A DNA stretch of 64,000 nt from Campanula takesimana. Its lineage: Eukaryota; Streptophyta; Magnoliopsida; Asterales; Campanulaceae. The notes under the pieces are model-generated. The model was not told the origin of the DNA. It worked only from the letters and a program-made list of their open reading frames with translations, and did not search any database. Position numbers and translations under genes: made by a program. Positions 1 through 9,760 of this stretch are shown in pieces (position 1 is the stretch's first letter; each line of letters starts with the position of its first letter). The DNA is taken from positions 1,397,662-1,461,661 of the forward strand of contig JAOWBW010000190.1 in the NCBI GenBank assembly GCA_026119855.1, in the 5' to 3' direction.

Positions 1-1174
1 GATAATGAATCATGCAAAAAAAATGTTATGGGTTTGGATAATAATCACAAATTCTTTCACTCCCTCATAAACATGCCCCTTTCAGCCTTTTTTCCATTTA
101 TGTGTCATGAAATTAACCTCAATTAGGCCCATCAGATATGTAAGTAATCATGAAAATGATGGAAATAATCATAAAATAAAAGATATACCCATCAGGTTTA
201 TAATAATGAACTATGTGAAATAATGTTATGGTTTTTGAAAATAACCCCAATTCACTGCCAAAACAACATGCCCTTTTCAACCTTTTTTTTTTGTTTGACA
301 AGAAATTAACCTCATTTAAACGCATCAGATAAACAAATAATCATGAAAAATGATATAAAAATGAAGAAATACCCATCTGGTTTATAGTAATTGGCTGATA
401 CAATTCTCAACAGAATGAATTTCAAATTTAATGAAGTACCCATCACCATAAATAGAAGACAAGAAATAATAAACCCTGATGGGCTAAATTAGAACCCAAC
501 TTCAATGGTGGAGATTCTTAAAAAGTAGTACTCATCACAGATATCCCATTTAATGAACTCTATCTGAGAAAAAATCTTGAACTGTGGGAAACAAAACCCT
601 AACATGCCCATTTCAACCTTTCTTTTCTTTTCCTTTAATTTTGTTTGTCAAGAAATTAACCTTAATTATAAACATAACATATATATAAATAATCATGAAG
701 AATGATGGAAATAATCATAAAATGAAGAAATACCCATCTGGTTTATAGTAATTGACTGACACAATTTTGAACAGAATATTTCAAACATAATCAAGTACCC
801 ATCACCATAAAAAGAAGTATAAGACATACTAAACTCTAATTGGCTACATTAGAACCCAATTGAAAATGTAGAGATTCTTAAAAAGGACTCAACAAAGAAA
901 TCCCATTTAATCAACCTTATATGGGGAAAAAAAAAATGAACTGTGGAAAACAAAACCCTAACATAGCAAACTAAAAAAATAAAGTAGAAAAGGATGCAAA
1001 AAAAAAAAAAATTGATTAAACGATAGATAAATCAAAACAGTAGAAAACAAGCATGAATAGCCAAATATTCTATTCATCAAAACCCTAACATTCTATTTTA
1101 CCCAAACATTACATAATTCCATTCATGCGTTCATGTAAAAGGAAAATTAAAGTGGAAGAAGACAGAAATTTAAC

Positions 1175-1187
1175 CTTCTGGGTCCAT
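1175..1187 (-). CDS. Aurora-like exon 1 (13 coding bases), left copy
   Basis: On the minus strand an ATG at 1187-1185 opens the short frame M-D-P-E-G, followed by a splice donor after base 1175. The same exon occurs at 48134-48122. The donor here reads GTTAAA, whereas the right copy has the better GTAAAT. Joined to the acceptor at 11606 in the middle gene, this 13-base exon gives an in-frame Aurora N-terminus, which is why I assign it to the Aurora family. The rest of this gene lies outside the window. Confidence 0.45.
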
Positions 1188-1264
1188 AATTCTCTTCTAA
1201 TCAACTAGATCGGCTAACTCCGGTTGACTGAAATTTCCTGACGGCGTAATTGATCGGAGACAGA

Positions 1265-1400
1265 TGGTTACATTTATATATACACACACTACCCTCTGTA
1301 TTGAACAAGTGTGAGTCATTATATAGAAGATGAAACTCTAATCGTAACGGATACTTCTAACTCGGTTAGGAGGATTTCAAAGCGGGTGCTAACGGACACT
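1265..1400 (-). promoter_or_regulatory. Putative mitotic promoter of the left Aurora copy
   Basis: Reading the minus strand, a TATA box (TATATAAA) lies at 1280-1273, about 90 bp before the ATG of exon 1. Upstream of it are two AACGG cores at 1346-1350 and 1391-1395, the second in the context GCTAACGGAC. AACGG is the core of the mitosis-specific activator (MSA) element bound by three-repeat MYB factors in plant G2/M genes. Both cores are conserved in the second copy at 48294-48298 and 48341-48345. The motifs are seen; their function is inferred. Confidence 0.5.
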
Positions 1401-1770
1401 TTTTCATTCAAGATTTGAATTTCAGAAGGGCTTTGAGGGAGGTCTGAATTGGAATTGATATAAGAATGTAAGATGTTGCAGCCCAGAAATTCGATTTGAA
1501 ATTGTCCCAATTTTTGAGGAGTAAAAAATTGAAGGTTGCTATTCACACCCACCACATCATTAAATACACTCATATTCATAAAAATTCAAATATAATTATT
1601 AATGCACTACAAAAATACTATCATTAAGTATGTGAATATATTTGGAAAATTACAATTTCAACTCAGGTTAATTGCTTAGTTTATCATTGTACTTATATTT
1701 AGGTAAAGTATTAACTTGATTGTATCTACACTTGTTGAGCCATAATATATTTAGAGCTAAAAAAATCATA

Positions 1771-2041
1771 CTACCTCCGTGAGTATATGTCCACCATTTC
1801 TTTTTAGTCCGTCCCAGAGTATATGTCTATTTCCAAAAATAACAAAGAATTTTTACTATTTCTCTCACTCATTCTCTCTCATACTTTACTTTTATAGTCA
1901 AAACATTAATCATCTTACTATTCTCTCTCACTCATTCTCTCTCCTACTTTACTTTTATACTCACAACACTTACATCACTTCCACCATTTCTTAATTTTCG
2001 TATAAATGGGAGGGTGGACATATACTTTGGGACGGAGGAAA
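1771..2041. mobile_element. Stowaway-like MITE
   Basis: A 271-bp segment bounded by inverted CTACCTCCGT...GACGGAGGA termini and flanked by TA. The inner arms are also inverted: GAGTATATGTCCACC near the left end pairs with GGTGGACATATAC near the right. Matching sub-terminal sequence recurs at 12360-12391. The copy is somewhat diverged at its tips. Confidence 0.7.
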
Positions 2042-2215
2042 TAATATATTTAAAATAAAGAGTATTGTCGAAAATTATTAGACTAGAGAAAATCATTAGA
2101 GTGATATTTGTTAAAAAGTCTCAATTATTTTTATTTTATTTTCTCATTATGCTAAATCTTATCAAAAGTCAGTTTTCCCAATTCATAAAAATAGGTTTTC
2201 TAAAACATGCGGTGT

Positions 2216-3058
2216 TCCCTAAAAAATCTGTTTTCTGTCCCACCCTGTCGTCTTTTTCCTGATTCCCCTTCTTTGTCTTCTGTTATGCTATCAGTCCATC
2301 TTCCTACTAATTTTTTTCATTTCCTAATTTAAACATTAATCAGTGAATGATCATTGATCCATTCAATGATTAATGTTTAAATTAGGAAAAAATTATTGTT
2401 TTTCATTAATAAATGGATTGGTGCAACACGCAATTCTCATAAATTTCGTGAAGAGGAGATTCATTCCATGCAATCTCAATTTCCGGCGACATTTCACGTC
2501 GATCAATCAACTCGCTACAAAAATAATTCGGTATTCACCATTTTTCATATCTTAAAGTCATTGCGTTACATCTTGTTATGTTATTTGTTTTCTCTCCTTT
2601 GTCAAGAGTCATTGTCTTCTCCCCTTTGTTGAGAGCCTACGCCTTCTCTCCTTGTTGAGAGCCTTCGTATTTTATTTTGATTCATTGTTGCAATACTTGC
2701 GATATTTGGTTGGGCATTTCTTGCCTACCCAAATGCATTAAGTCATGTCTTTGACGCCAAATTTTTACCGATTGTGGGTTTTCTGAAGGTTAATGTTAGG
2801 CCTTGTCCAAGTGTAACTTGGAGAAGCATTTGCGCGTCACAAGCCATTGTTCATAAGGACTTTCCATGTAGATTTGGTTTAGGAATAGAGGATCCTAATC
2901 AAGATGTATTATGCCCTTTTATTGTGGCAGTTAGATTAATGACGATTGTTCGCCTTTGTATCAATCTTTATCTTTGGGATGAGTCTCCGATCGTTGTGGA
3001 GCACCATCTTCTTAACCTTTATCAATGCTATTAGTGTTTTTTTTCTTCAAAAAAAAAA
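2216..3058 (+). mobile_element. Internally deleted LINE (L1-type) fragment with poly(A) tail
   Basis: The insert is flanked by a 14-bp TSD, AAAACATGCGGTGT, at 2202-2215 and 3059-3072, and ends in a poly(A) run at about 3049-3062. A frame around 2735-2880 resembles the L1 segment before the C-terminal zinc finger (FLPIVGFL, PSVTWRSI, then CRFG). It then jumps to a C-terminal stretch with LYLWDESP near 2960-3030 and a stop shortly before the tail. At 843 bp it is far shorter than a full L1, so it was deleted before or after insertion. It contains the inverted repeat at 2320-2389 and short GTTGAGAGCCT repeats at 2600-2665. Confidence 0.7.
2320..2389. repeat. Imperfect inverted repeat (hairpin)
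   Basis: Arms 2320-2348 and 2361-2389 are nearly perfect reverse complements (TTTCCTAATTTAAACATTAA against TTAATGTTTAAATTAGGAAA), with one or two mismatches near the loop. The arm is about 29 bp with a loop of about 12 bp. It lies inside the LINE-derived insert. Confidence 0.85.
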
Positions 3059-3072
3059 AAAACATGCGGTGT

Positions 3073-4168
3073 CAGTATTGTAAATAACTGAAACTTATTA
3101 ACACCATGAGGTGGCGGTCGCGTAAATAATTGGAACTTATTAATTCACGCTGTCACTTAGTAACACACGTTTTTAAACATTAAAATTGAAACTTCTAAAC
3201 ACTAAAACTACACTTATAAATACTCACACACACCGCCACTTTCTAAACATAGACAGACAATTCTAATACACTAACATTGATATTTCTTAAACATTGACAC
3301 TCATCAGTATACCAAAGGACACTTTTAAAGACTTCTAAATATTGGCATAGACACTTTTAAGCACTAACAACGCTTATTAACACATGCCAACACTTCTAAG
3401 CACTAACATTGACACTTGCTAAATGAGTCTATTTAAATGTTTATAAGTGTCAACTTGAATATGTAAAAGTTTCAGTTTCAATAACTCACGCTTTTAACAT
3501 TCAATTGATACTTTATAACAAATATTAAGTATCAGGAAATGACTAATACTCCCTCTCTAATAGATACGTGGTTAATAAAATACTATGTCGAAAAGTCAGT
3601 CCCTCTTTCTTTTCAGCTATCAAAGTATTCTAGTGTTTGAAATATAAAAGGATTTTCATGAAATTTTGAAACTATGTAGTCTTTTTTTGGCAATAAACTT
3701 AGGCAGAAGGACCTTTATGAAAAAAACATTTTTAAAAGAAGAAATAAAGGTGAAGATAATCAAGAGAAAGAACAAATCAGAACATGTGGAACAATAGAAA
3801 AATATGAAAAAATATTCATAAATATATTAAATTAAAATATGAAAAACATAAATAAAATAGTAAAAAACAAAAAGATGAAAGCAAATAAAAATTAAAGAGA
3901 TGGTAAATAAAAAGATAAAAAAAAACACCCAAACCATGAAGGTAAAATTAAAAAAAAAAAATGTGAAAGCCAAGATATTTAAAATAAAAAAAATTAGTGT
4001 GATGAAGACAATCAAGAAAAATGTCAAAAAACTATTCTTTAGGGAAGCCAAGAGAGTAATTAAAAAAATGTTACAACCGTACAACCAATGTGTCAACAAG
4101 CTACACTATTGTTAAAAGGTTTGCAAGTCCACAAGATTTTTGGGAGAAACTAACTTCTCTCAAAATTA
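3073..4168. other. Intergenic sequence 3' of Aurora copy A
   Basis: No gene is seen. It contains repeated short phrases of the type ACACTTCTAAACACTAACA (3170-3430), then from about 3480 it is paralogous to 54850-56100 in copy B. A-rich blocks at 3840-4020 carry the motif GAAAGCCAAGATATTT, which recurs in 41780-42560 and 55960-56040. A MITE-like CTCCCTCTCTAATAG end lies near 3550. Confidence 0.6.
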
Positions 4169-4421
4169 CTCCCTCCGTCCCAGAAAGATAGTCCACCTTT
4201 TTTCTCGTTGTTACTACGAGGGAACTTTGAGCAGTTATAAATGCTATTTATAATTATGTTAATGTGAATCTAAAAATTGATATTAATAGTATTTATAATG
4301 GTGTATCAAGAACAATTTCAAAGATTTCATTAGAATAATTAAAAGTAGCCTTAATTATTACTCAAAGTTCCTTCGTAAAACCCATGAAAATAGGGGGACT
4401 ATCATTCTGGGATAGAGGGAG
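4169..4421. mobile_element. Stowaway MITE
   Basis: A 253-bp element with termini CTCCCTCCGTCCC and GGGATAGAGGGAG in inverted orientation, flanked by the TA duplication typical of Tc1/mariner-type Stowaway MITEs (4167-4168 and 4422-4423). Confidence 0.85.
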
Positions 4422-4760
4422 TATAAAAAGTCTTGTTTGTCAAACTGTTCCTAAATATTCGTCAAATGCTTGCAAATAAAAAAAAAAAATAGACTTTCTG
4501 TAATTTAAAGAAAAACTAGTTTTTCCAAAACTTGCTCTTGCAATTCAAACACAACATTTATTTGGGAATGGAAGGAGTACTATTAGTTGGTCAAGGTATC
4601 CCAGAAGTCTCCTTTGGTTAAACAAGCATCAAATGCATTAAAAAAAAAAAAAAAAAAAAAAATCCTTAACAAGCATCTGTAAAAAAAATAACCTTCTCTT
4701 CAATATTACCCACAAATTTGGAGTATTTTACATATCGTTTAATACTTCAATATACATCAA

Positions 4761-4856
4761 TCAACCTCTATAAACTCCGGAGGGATCGGCGTTTTGAACA
4801 ATCCATGGATGTTCAAGGAGCTTGTGCAGGAGTTGGGAAGTTTCCTTAAAAAGCAT
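4761..4856 (-). pseudogene. Aurora kinase copy A, last exon
   Basis: The minus strand encodes the extreme C-terminus of a plant alpha-type Aurora kinase: acceptor ACAG, then M-L-F-K-E-T-S-Q, then HKLLEHPWIVQNADPSGVYR-G and a TGA stop at 4763-4761. Against copy B (56518-56619) it lacks 6 bp, turning SQRLPLHK into SQLLHK. This removes the conserved arginine of kinase subdomain XI, and V is changed to F after ML. Aurora kinases are Ser/Thr kinases of the mitotic spindle and chromosome passenger system; this exon is the tail of the C-lobe. The gene is broken upstream, so I call it a pseudogene. Confidence 0.9.
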
Positions 4857-4924
4857 CTGTAAAAAATTCATGTAAAATGAGAATATAAGAACAGACAGAA
4901 GTCATTTCGTGCATATTAGAGACA

Positions 4925-5149
4925 CTCCCTCCGTCCCATAAAGTGATAAAGATTGTCCCACTAAAGATTTCGGAAGTACTACTATCAAAGTGACGCTCTA
5001 AAAAATTGTTATTCAGTACTTATAGAGTTATAGTAGTGAATCACAAAGTTAAGAATTTCATTTGGGTAATTAATATTTTCTAAAACTTTAGTTAAAATTC
5101 GATCAAATCAACAAAAAAAAAAGTAGGACCATTTTTATGAGACGGAGGT
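4925..5149. mobile_element. Stowaway-like MITE in Aurora copy A intron
   Basis: Inverted termini CTCCCTCCGTCCC and GAGACGGAGGTAG bound about 225 bp between two Aurora exons. The same element sits at the same place in copy B (56691-56903), so it predates the gene duplication. Confidence 0.75.
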
Positions 5150-5195
5150 AGTAGTAGTACAGACTATAGACTAGAAGGGAGAGAGAGAGTGAAGC

Positions 5196-5268
5196 CTGGC
5201 TAATGAGGTCCTTTGCAGCTGAGGAAACTATAGGCTTTGGAGGGAACTTCAAATCTACTTGAACAATC
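5196..5268 (-). pseudogene. Aurora kinase copy A, penultimate exon
   Basis: The minus strand reads, after a CACAG acceptor, I-V-Q-V-D-L-K-F-P-P-K-P-I-V-S-S-A-A-K-D followed by LISQ, a signature of plant Aurora kinases. The splice donor here is GC (GCTTCA), while the paralogous exon at 56944-57016 keeps GT (GTTTCA). GC donors can work but are weak, so this is one more sign of decay. The phase matches both neighbouring exons. Confidence 0.92.
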
Positions 5269-5323
5269 CTGTGAAATTACATCAATGGGTCATAAGTCAG
5301 CTACCATATAACACTAGAGTAGA

Positions 5324-5789
5324 TAGGGATGGCAATCTATCCGAACCCGCTCTGTATCCAGGACAGTCCGCACCGCAGCGGGGCGGGTTTGGTAGTCTTT
5401 TTTCAAAAACCGGCGGGTTGCGGGTCGGGTTTGGTTGCACACCCCAACCCGCGGGCCCCGCCCCGTATACTAATATATGCAGTAAATTACTATAAATGTG
5501 TTGTAATTGTATACTTTGGGTGTGAATGGGATGGTTGAAATTATTAGATTGGGCTTAAATTTGATACAATGTTGTAATTGTGTTGTAATTGTATATTGTT
5601 GAGCTGTTGGACTCTTTAAAGGCTGGGCTAAAGGAAAAAAAAAAATTGTGATTATGAACCATACGGGGCGGGTCGGGGCGGGTACGGGTTTACTAGTTGG
5701 CGGGGCGGGTTTGGTATAAGGGGAGTTCCTTGAGGGGCGGGTACGGTTTTGGTCAAACCCGCCCCTTATCCGCCCCGTTTCCATCCCTA
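5324..5789. mobile_element. Non-autonomous hAT element (MITE)
   Basis: A 466-bp insert with short terminal inverted repeats (TAGGGATGGCAA against CCATCCCTA) and an exact 8-bp TSD, AGAGTAGA, at 5316-5323 and 5790-5797, as expected for hAT transposons. The ends are GC-rich with GGGCGGG words and the middle is AT-rich. Copy B of the locus has the uninterrupted target (63432-63445 reads on without it), so the insertion is younger than the gene duplication. Confidence 0.92.
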
Positions 5790-6668
5790 AGAGTAGACTA
5801 GTCTTTATCGGTGAATACTCGAGGGAAACAGAAAGGAGAAATTAAAAAAAATAAAAGCAGTGTGCCGTAATAAATACAAAATCCGTGCTCATGTCGATTC
5901 ATTTTGTGGATTTCTCACCTTCTATATGTATCCGAGTGTTCCTTTGCTTCAAAGGGAGGAACTCCATAAAGAAATTCATAGCACAGTATGTGACGACCCG
6001 TCCCAAGTTCATATAAATTTTACGCAGAATATTATTTTATAATTTAATTTGTGTTAGTTTAATTATTTTAAAAGACTTATTTGATTTATTAAGTTATTAA
6101 ATAAAAGTATTTAAGTTGCAAAATGATTAACTAGCATGAGTAGAAGCTAAAAATAGTGGAGTTAATATTTATAAATAATGATAAGGGGGTTAAGTGTTAA
6201 AGTTGAAACTTTGGGGTTTAAATGTAAGTAATTAACTTAGAGGGGCCTAAGTGGAAATGGCCAAAAGCATAGCATGATTGGTTTTGTTTCTTTCTTATCC
6301 TTTCTTCCTCTCTCTCTCCCATTTCTCTCTCTCTCTCTCTCTCTGCGAATCCATTTTTACTCCTGTTCTACGAGTGTTCTTCCCACAAAAATCATTTTAT
6401 CTCGTTCATTATTCTTCCATTCTAAAATCCGACTTCACCAAAATGTTCGTGGCGTCGAGTAGATCAAATCTAGCTGATCAGAAAATTATGTCATCGGTAC
6501 TATTTTCGTAGCAAGTAAGTTACTATTCCCCTTTAACTATTAATATTGCTCATGCATATTATATGTGATATTTTCTTGATAATTGTTATTTTGTGAAAGT
6601 ATTGGAGATAATTGTATTTGGGCTATTTTGTGAGTATTCTCACTGTTAGAATCATTTTATGGGTTTAT

Positions 6669-6915
6669 ATAAATATTTGGGGGAAGTTGTAAGTACTTTT
6701 GAGACGATAAATTATAGTTCGAATGTTAAATAAATATTTGGGGGAAGTTGTAATAGTACTTTTGAGACGGTGAATTATAGTTAGAATGTTAAATAAATAT
6801 TTGGGGGAAGTTGTGATAGTACTTCTGAGACGGTGAATTAGAGTTAGAATGTTAAATAAATATTTGGGGAAAGTTGTAATAGTACTTTTGAGACGGTGAA
6901 ACAGAGTTAGAGTAA
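6669..6915 (+). repeat. Four tandem copies of a ~63-bp unit
   Basis: Units beginning AAATATTTGGGGGAAGTTGT start near 6669, 6731, 6794 and 6858. Each continues with AGTACTTTTGAGACGGTGAA and, except the last, ends GAATGTTAAAT. The first and last are the most diverged, as usual for array edges. The array lies within the solo LTR. Confidence 0.9.
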
Positions 6916-6930
6916 AAGAATTTAGTTTGG

Positions 6931-7060
6931 CTGGCGGAGGTGTGTGGGCGGCCGCCCAAATAGGGCGTGCGGCCGCACATCTTTCTGGATGGTTCTGGTC
7001 GTGGTCAGAGTGGATTTTGGGCGACCGCACAACACGTTTTGGGCGGCCGCACAGTTGACT
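6931..7060. repeat. GC-rich GCGGCCGC word cluster in solo LTR
   Basis: Four near-palindromic blocks lie within 110 bp of otherwise AT-rich LTR: GGGCGGCCGCCCA, GTGCGGCCGCACA, GGGCGACCGCACA and GGGCGGCCGCACA. Comparable clusters lie in other LTR families of this window (see findings). Confidence 0.85.
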
Positions 7061-9554
7061 GGAAAAACTGAGTTGTTCCAATTTAATTGATTTAAGGTTC
7101 AATCTTTGTCTAGGCTTTGGGTGCTACTCTAGGGTACCTAGATAGGCGTTGTGGAACACAATGCTGTTGGAAATTGGTCCGATTATAAATGTGTTAAAGG
7201 TGTGGGATTTTAGTTAAGTGCCTTAAGGATTTGTTTAACATCTTAATGATGTATTTGTTTGGATTCCCTAATTTGGAATCATAAATGTAAAGGAATGATT
7301 GGGTTCATAGTCATTGTGATATTTAGGAGTAATTCATGGTTATCATCCTTATGAGGTGTTTTGGACCTTGTTGTGCTCTTTATGAGTAACTCGTGGTTAT
7401 CATCTTTATGATGTGTTTGTATGGTTCCTACTTTGGAATCATAATGTTTTAAACGTTCACTGTTGTTGGGCTCTTTATGAGCAACTCCTGTTTATGATTG
7501 TTGGGCTCTTTATGAGCAGTTTATCATCTTTATGATGTACTTAGTATGGTTCCCTATTTTGGAATCATACACTGATTGTGCTTTCGTTTAAAGTCCAGCT
7601 GGTCTTACTTGGTTGAGTCGGGCAGTGATGAATATTATAATGGCACTCGAGCCAAGTTCAGTATAATGTTCTTCACTGGTAACCCCCTTTTTACCCCTTC
7701 CTGATTGTGTGGTTGGGATGCCCATTCCTGATTGTGTGGTTGGGTTGAGCTAACTCCCTTGTGTGAGTATTCTAGCTACACGTTTTAGGGTTATGACTTT
7801 GTGTCATTTTCCCACCGTTGTTCTTGTTATTGTTTGATTCCGGAACCCCTGCTTCAGCTCTTTAATGCTGCCCTGTTGATGCTGCTCTTCGATGCGGCCC
7901 TGTTGGTGTTGATCAGATTGTTATATCCTTTTGGGAGAACCTTGGCTCAGTATCCTTTGTTATGTGTTTATTTCAGCTTTATGTGCTGCATGATGAGTTG
8001 GTCGTTATTTCCAACCGGTATGGGACGGTTGGCGATAGGGAGCCTCTCATTTGTTGTTATATGTTTCAGATATTCAGTTGATATATATGATCGCATGCCA
8101 TGTAGCTGCATTAGTAACTTACTGAGATTTATCTCACCCCGTTCCTTTCAAATTTGTTTTCCTTAGTTTACAGGAAAGCTAGAGGTAATAAGCTGTGAGA
8201 GCTGATATCGTTGTGGGACTGTTCTGAACAGGTTATACTCTTTTGGGGTAGTTGCTCTACGGAGCCTTTGTGTATTCTTGTTGTGAGGCCGTGGTTGTAT
8301 AGTGTTATGTAAGTACTGTTGGTTTTATATCAGAGTTCGCGCGCCTGGTTTGGTATTTAGCATTTTGGAAATGTAAATTATACTATTTTGATATTTATGG
8401 AATTAGAATTTTCGGGGCGCGACACAGTACACCAAGGCTCCATATGTCCACACTTGCATCGTGCTCTACACTCTCCACTGCAGATAAGAATAGGATAACT
8501 TCCATTTATTATGAACTGTTGGGTTGTGGAGACAAAACCTAGAAGGAAAAGGAAATTAAATTTGAGTCATATAAGGATGTAATGGGATTCCTTGTTTGAC
8601 TAGGTTGGAATTTAATTTTCTTTGGGATTCCTTATTTAAGTGGAATTAGGAATTTAATTATTCCGGGTTTCCTACTTAGTTTAGGTTTTGGACGTGTTGC
8701 CTATATAAACCAAGTGATGGCCATAAATATTGTACACACATTAGAGAAAAATAGCCAGAGAGAATCTGTGAGTCACAAAGAGAGCTAAGTGAGTGCTAGC
8801 CCTTGGGGGTGCCCTTAGGGGCATTCCATGGATGGGTTGAAGCATATCTAGGGTGAAATGTATGATGGGAGTGTTTACATGGAGAGGTTATCTCCTTGCG
8901 ATATAGAGTAGTATGCTTTATTATAAACAGACACAGATTATGATATTAGTGAAATATCCTGGCTTGGCAGTGCCCCCAGGTGTAGTCATTGTTGTTGACG
9001 AACTGGGTTAACAAATATTGTGTTCTTTTCCTGTTAATTACTTTCATATTATTCGTATGCATGGTTGTTGTGTCTCACCATTATCAGAATTGTATGGGTA
9101 TGAGCTGCACGGATATACCACAATTCCCCAACAACTGGTATCAGAGCTTCCGGTTAGGAAGATCAGGGCTGTCCGAGATGATTGAATGTGGCTGCAGGAA
9201 CGCGGATCAGAATTAGGGGCTGCAAAAATTCTTTTGATTTTATGATTACTAAGACCAAATAGGATCAAGGTTTCATAAATTCAGATGGATTTGGGACTGC
9301 AGGTATTCAGGTCAAGGTTGCATGTAACATAATCATAGAGGGACATGGATCCAAGATCAAGGTTGCAGAATCTGGTTGTTGCTAAGGTTTGCAGGGATCT
9401 AGACGGATCGTGTTATTAAGGAATTGTGGGTGCAGTGATAATGGGCGGAGATTGATCAACAGAGAAATTCGTTGGTGCGAATTTGGGCAACGGATTTGGA
9501 TTATGAAAGTTGCAAGAGAGAAAGATTCAAGTTTTCCAGACTTTGATAGATGAT

Positions 9555-9760
9555 TTATTGCATAGGTGTGCAGATCATGTGTAAGCACAAGCAATAGGCA
9601 TACGAGGTACGTGCAACAGATGTGCATAATTCGTGCAGAATTCGTGCAATGCACGTGCAGATTTCGTGTAGATTCCGTGCAGCGCACGAGCAGATTTTGT
9701 GCAGATGCAGATTTTGTGCTGAAGACATGCAGAGAGCGTGCAGAAGGGTACAGAATATGT
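9555..9760 (+). repeat. GTGCAG-rich degenerate array in E1
   Basis: About a dozen GTGCAG or GTGCAA words are spaced 8-20 bp apart, with self-complementary words such as TGCACGTGCA. A clearly related array lies in E2 at 38130-38245 on the other strand. Confidence 0.85.

Larger units (their letters stand above)
1..1600 (-). repeat. Aurora 5' region, left paralogous copy (X)
   Basis: This stretch is a diverged copy of 46963-48562; the two can be followed almost base by base, including the blocks around 420-560, 1040-1260 and 1310-1590. It holds a promoter and short first exon on the minus strand (separate entries). It is also internally repetitive: phrases such as the run at 1-180 recur at 181-400 and again, more loosely, at 600-860 (CATGCCC..TTTCAACCTTT, AATCATGAAAATGATGGAAATAATC, TACCCATCTGGTTTATAGTAATTG). 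No protein-coding ORF is convincing apart from exon 1. I read it as the 5' flank, first exon and start of intron 1 of an Aurora-like gene whose body lies left of the window. Confidence 0.75.
5989..8424 (+). mobile_element. Solo LTR, 2436 bp, Tekay-like, inside an Aurora exon
   Basis: The element starts TGTGACGACCCG, ends GGGGCGCGACA and is flanked by the perfect 5-bp duplication CAGTA (5984-5988 and 8425-8429). No primer-binding site, gag-pol or second LTR is present, so it is a solo LTR, normally the product of recombination between two LTRs. Its ends match the pattern of the Tekay LTRs in this window (TGTAACGCCC...GGGGCGTGTCA), and the tail CTGAGATTTATCTCACCCCG (8121-8140) is also shared with them near 28400 and 35560. 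It contains a TC-rich tract (6305-6345), a 4-fold tandem repeat (6669-6915), GC-rich blocks (6931-7060) and degenerate repeats about ATCATCTTTATGATGT (7210-7570). A 121-codon ORF at 7801-8166 is not supported. Confidence 0.93.
5919..8477 (-). pseudogene. Aurora kinase copy A, C-lobe exon split by a solo LTR
   Basis: The exon lies in two pieces, 8477-8430 and 5988-5919, on the minus strand. The first encodes V-E-S-V-E-H-D-A-S-V-D-I-W-S-L-G (the DxWSLG motif of subdomain IX). The second continues YEFLYGVPPFEAKEHSDTYR. Between them is the LTR 5989-8424 with its 5-bp TSD CAGTA, so the reading frame is destroyed. Acceptor (CTGCAG at 8480-8478) and donor (GTGAG at 5918) are both still present. Apart from the LTR the exon would be open, which suggests the insertion is among the later lesions of this copy. 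Confidence 0.93.

Noticed and set aside
6665..7102. 145-codon minus-strand ORF with internal repeats
   Set aside because: The repeats are the 63-bp DNA tandem array read in frame by chance; it lies inside an LTR.
7801..8166. 121-codon plus-strand ORF
   Set aside because: It lies wholly in a solo LTR; the hydrophobic composition reflects T-rich sequence.
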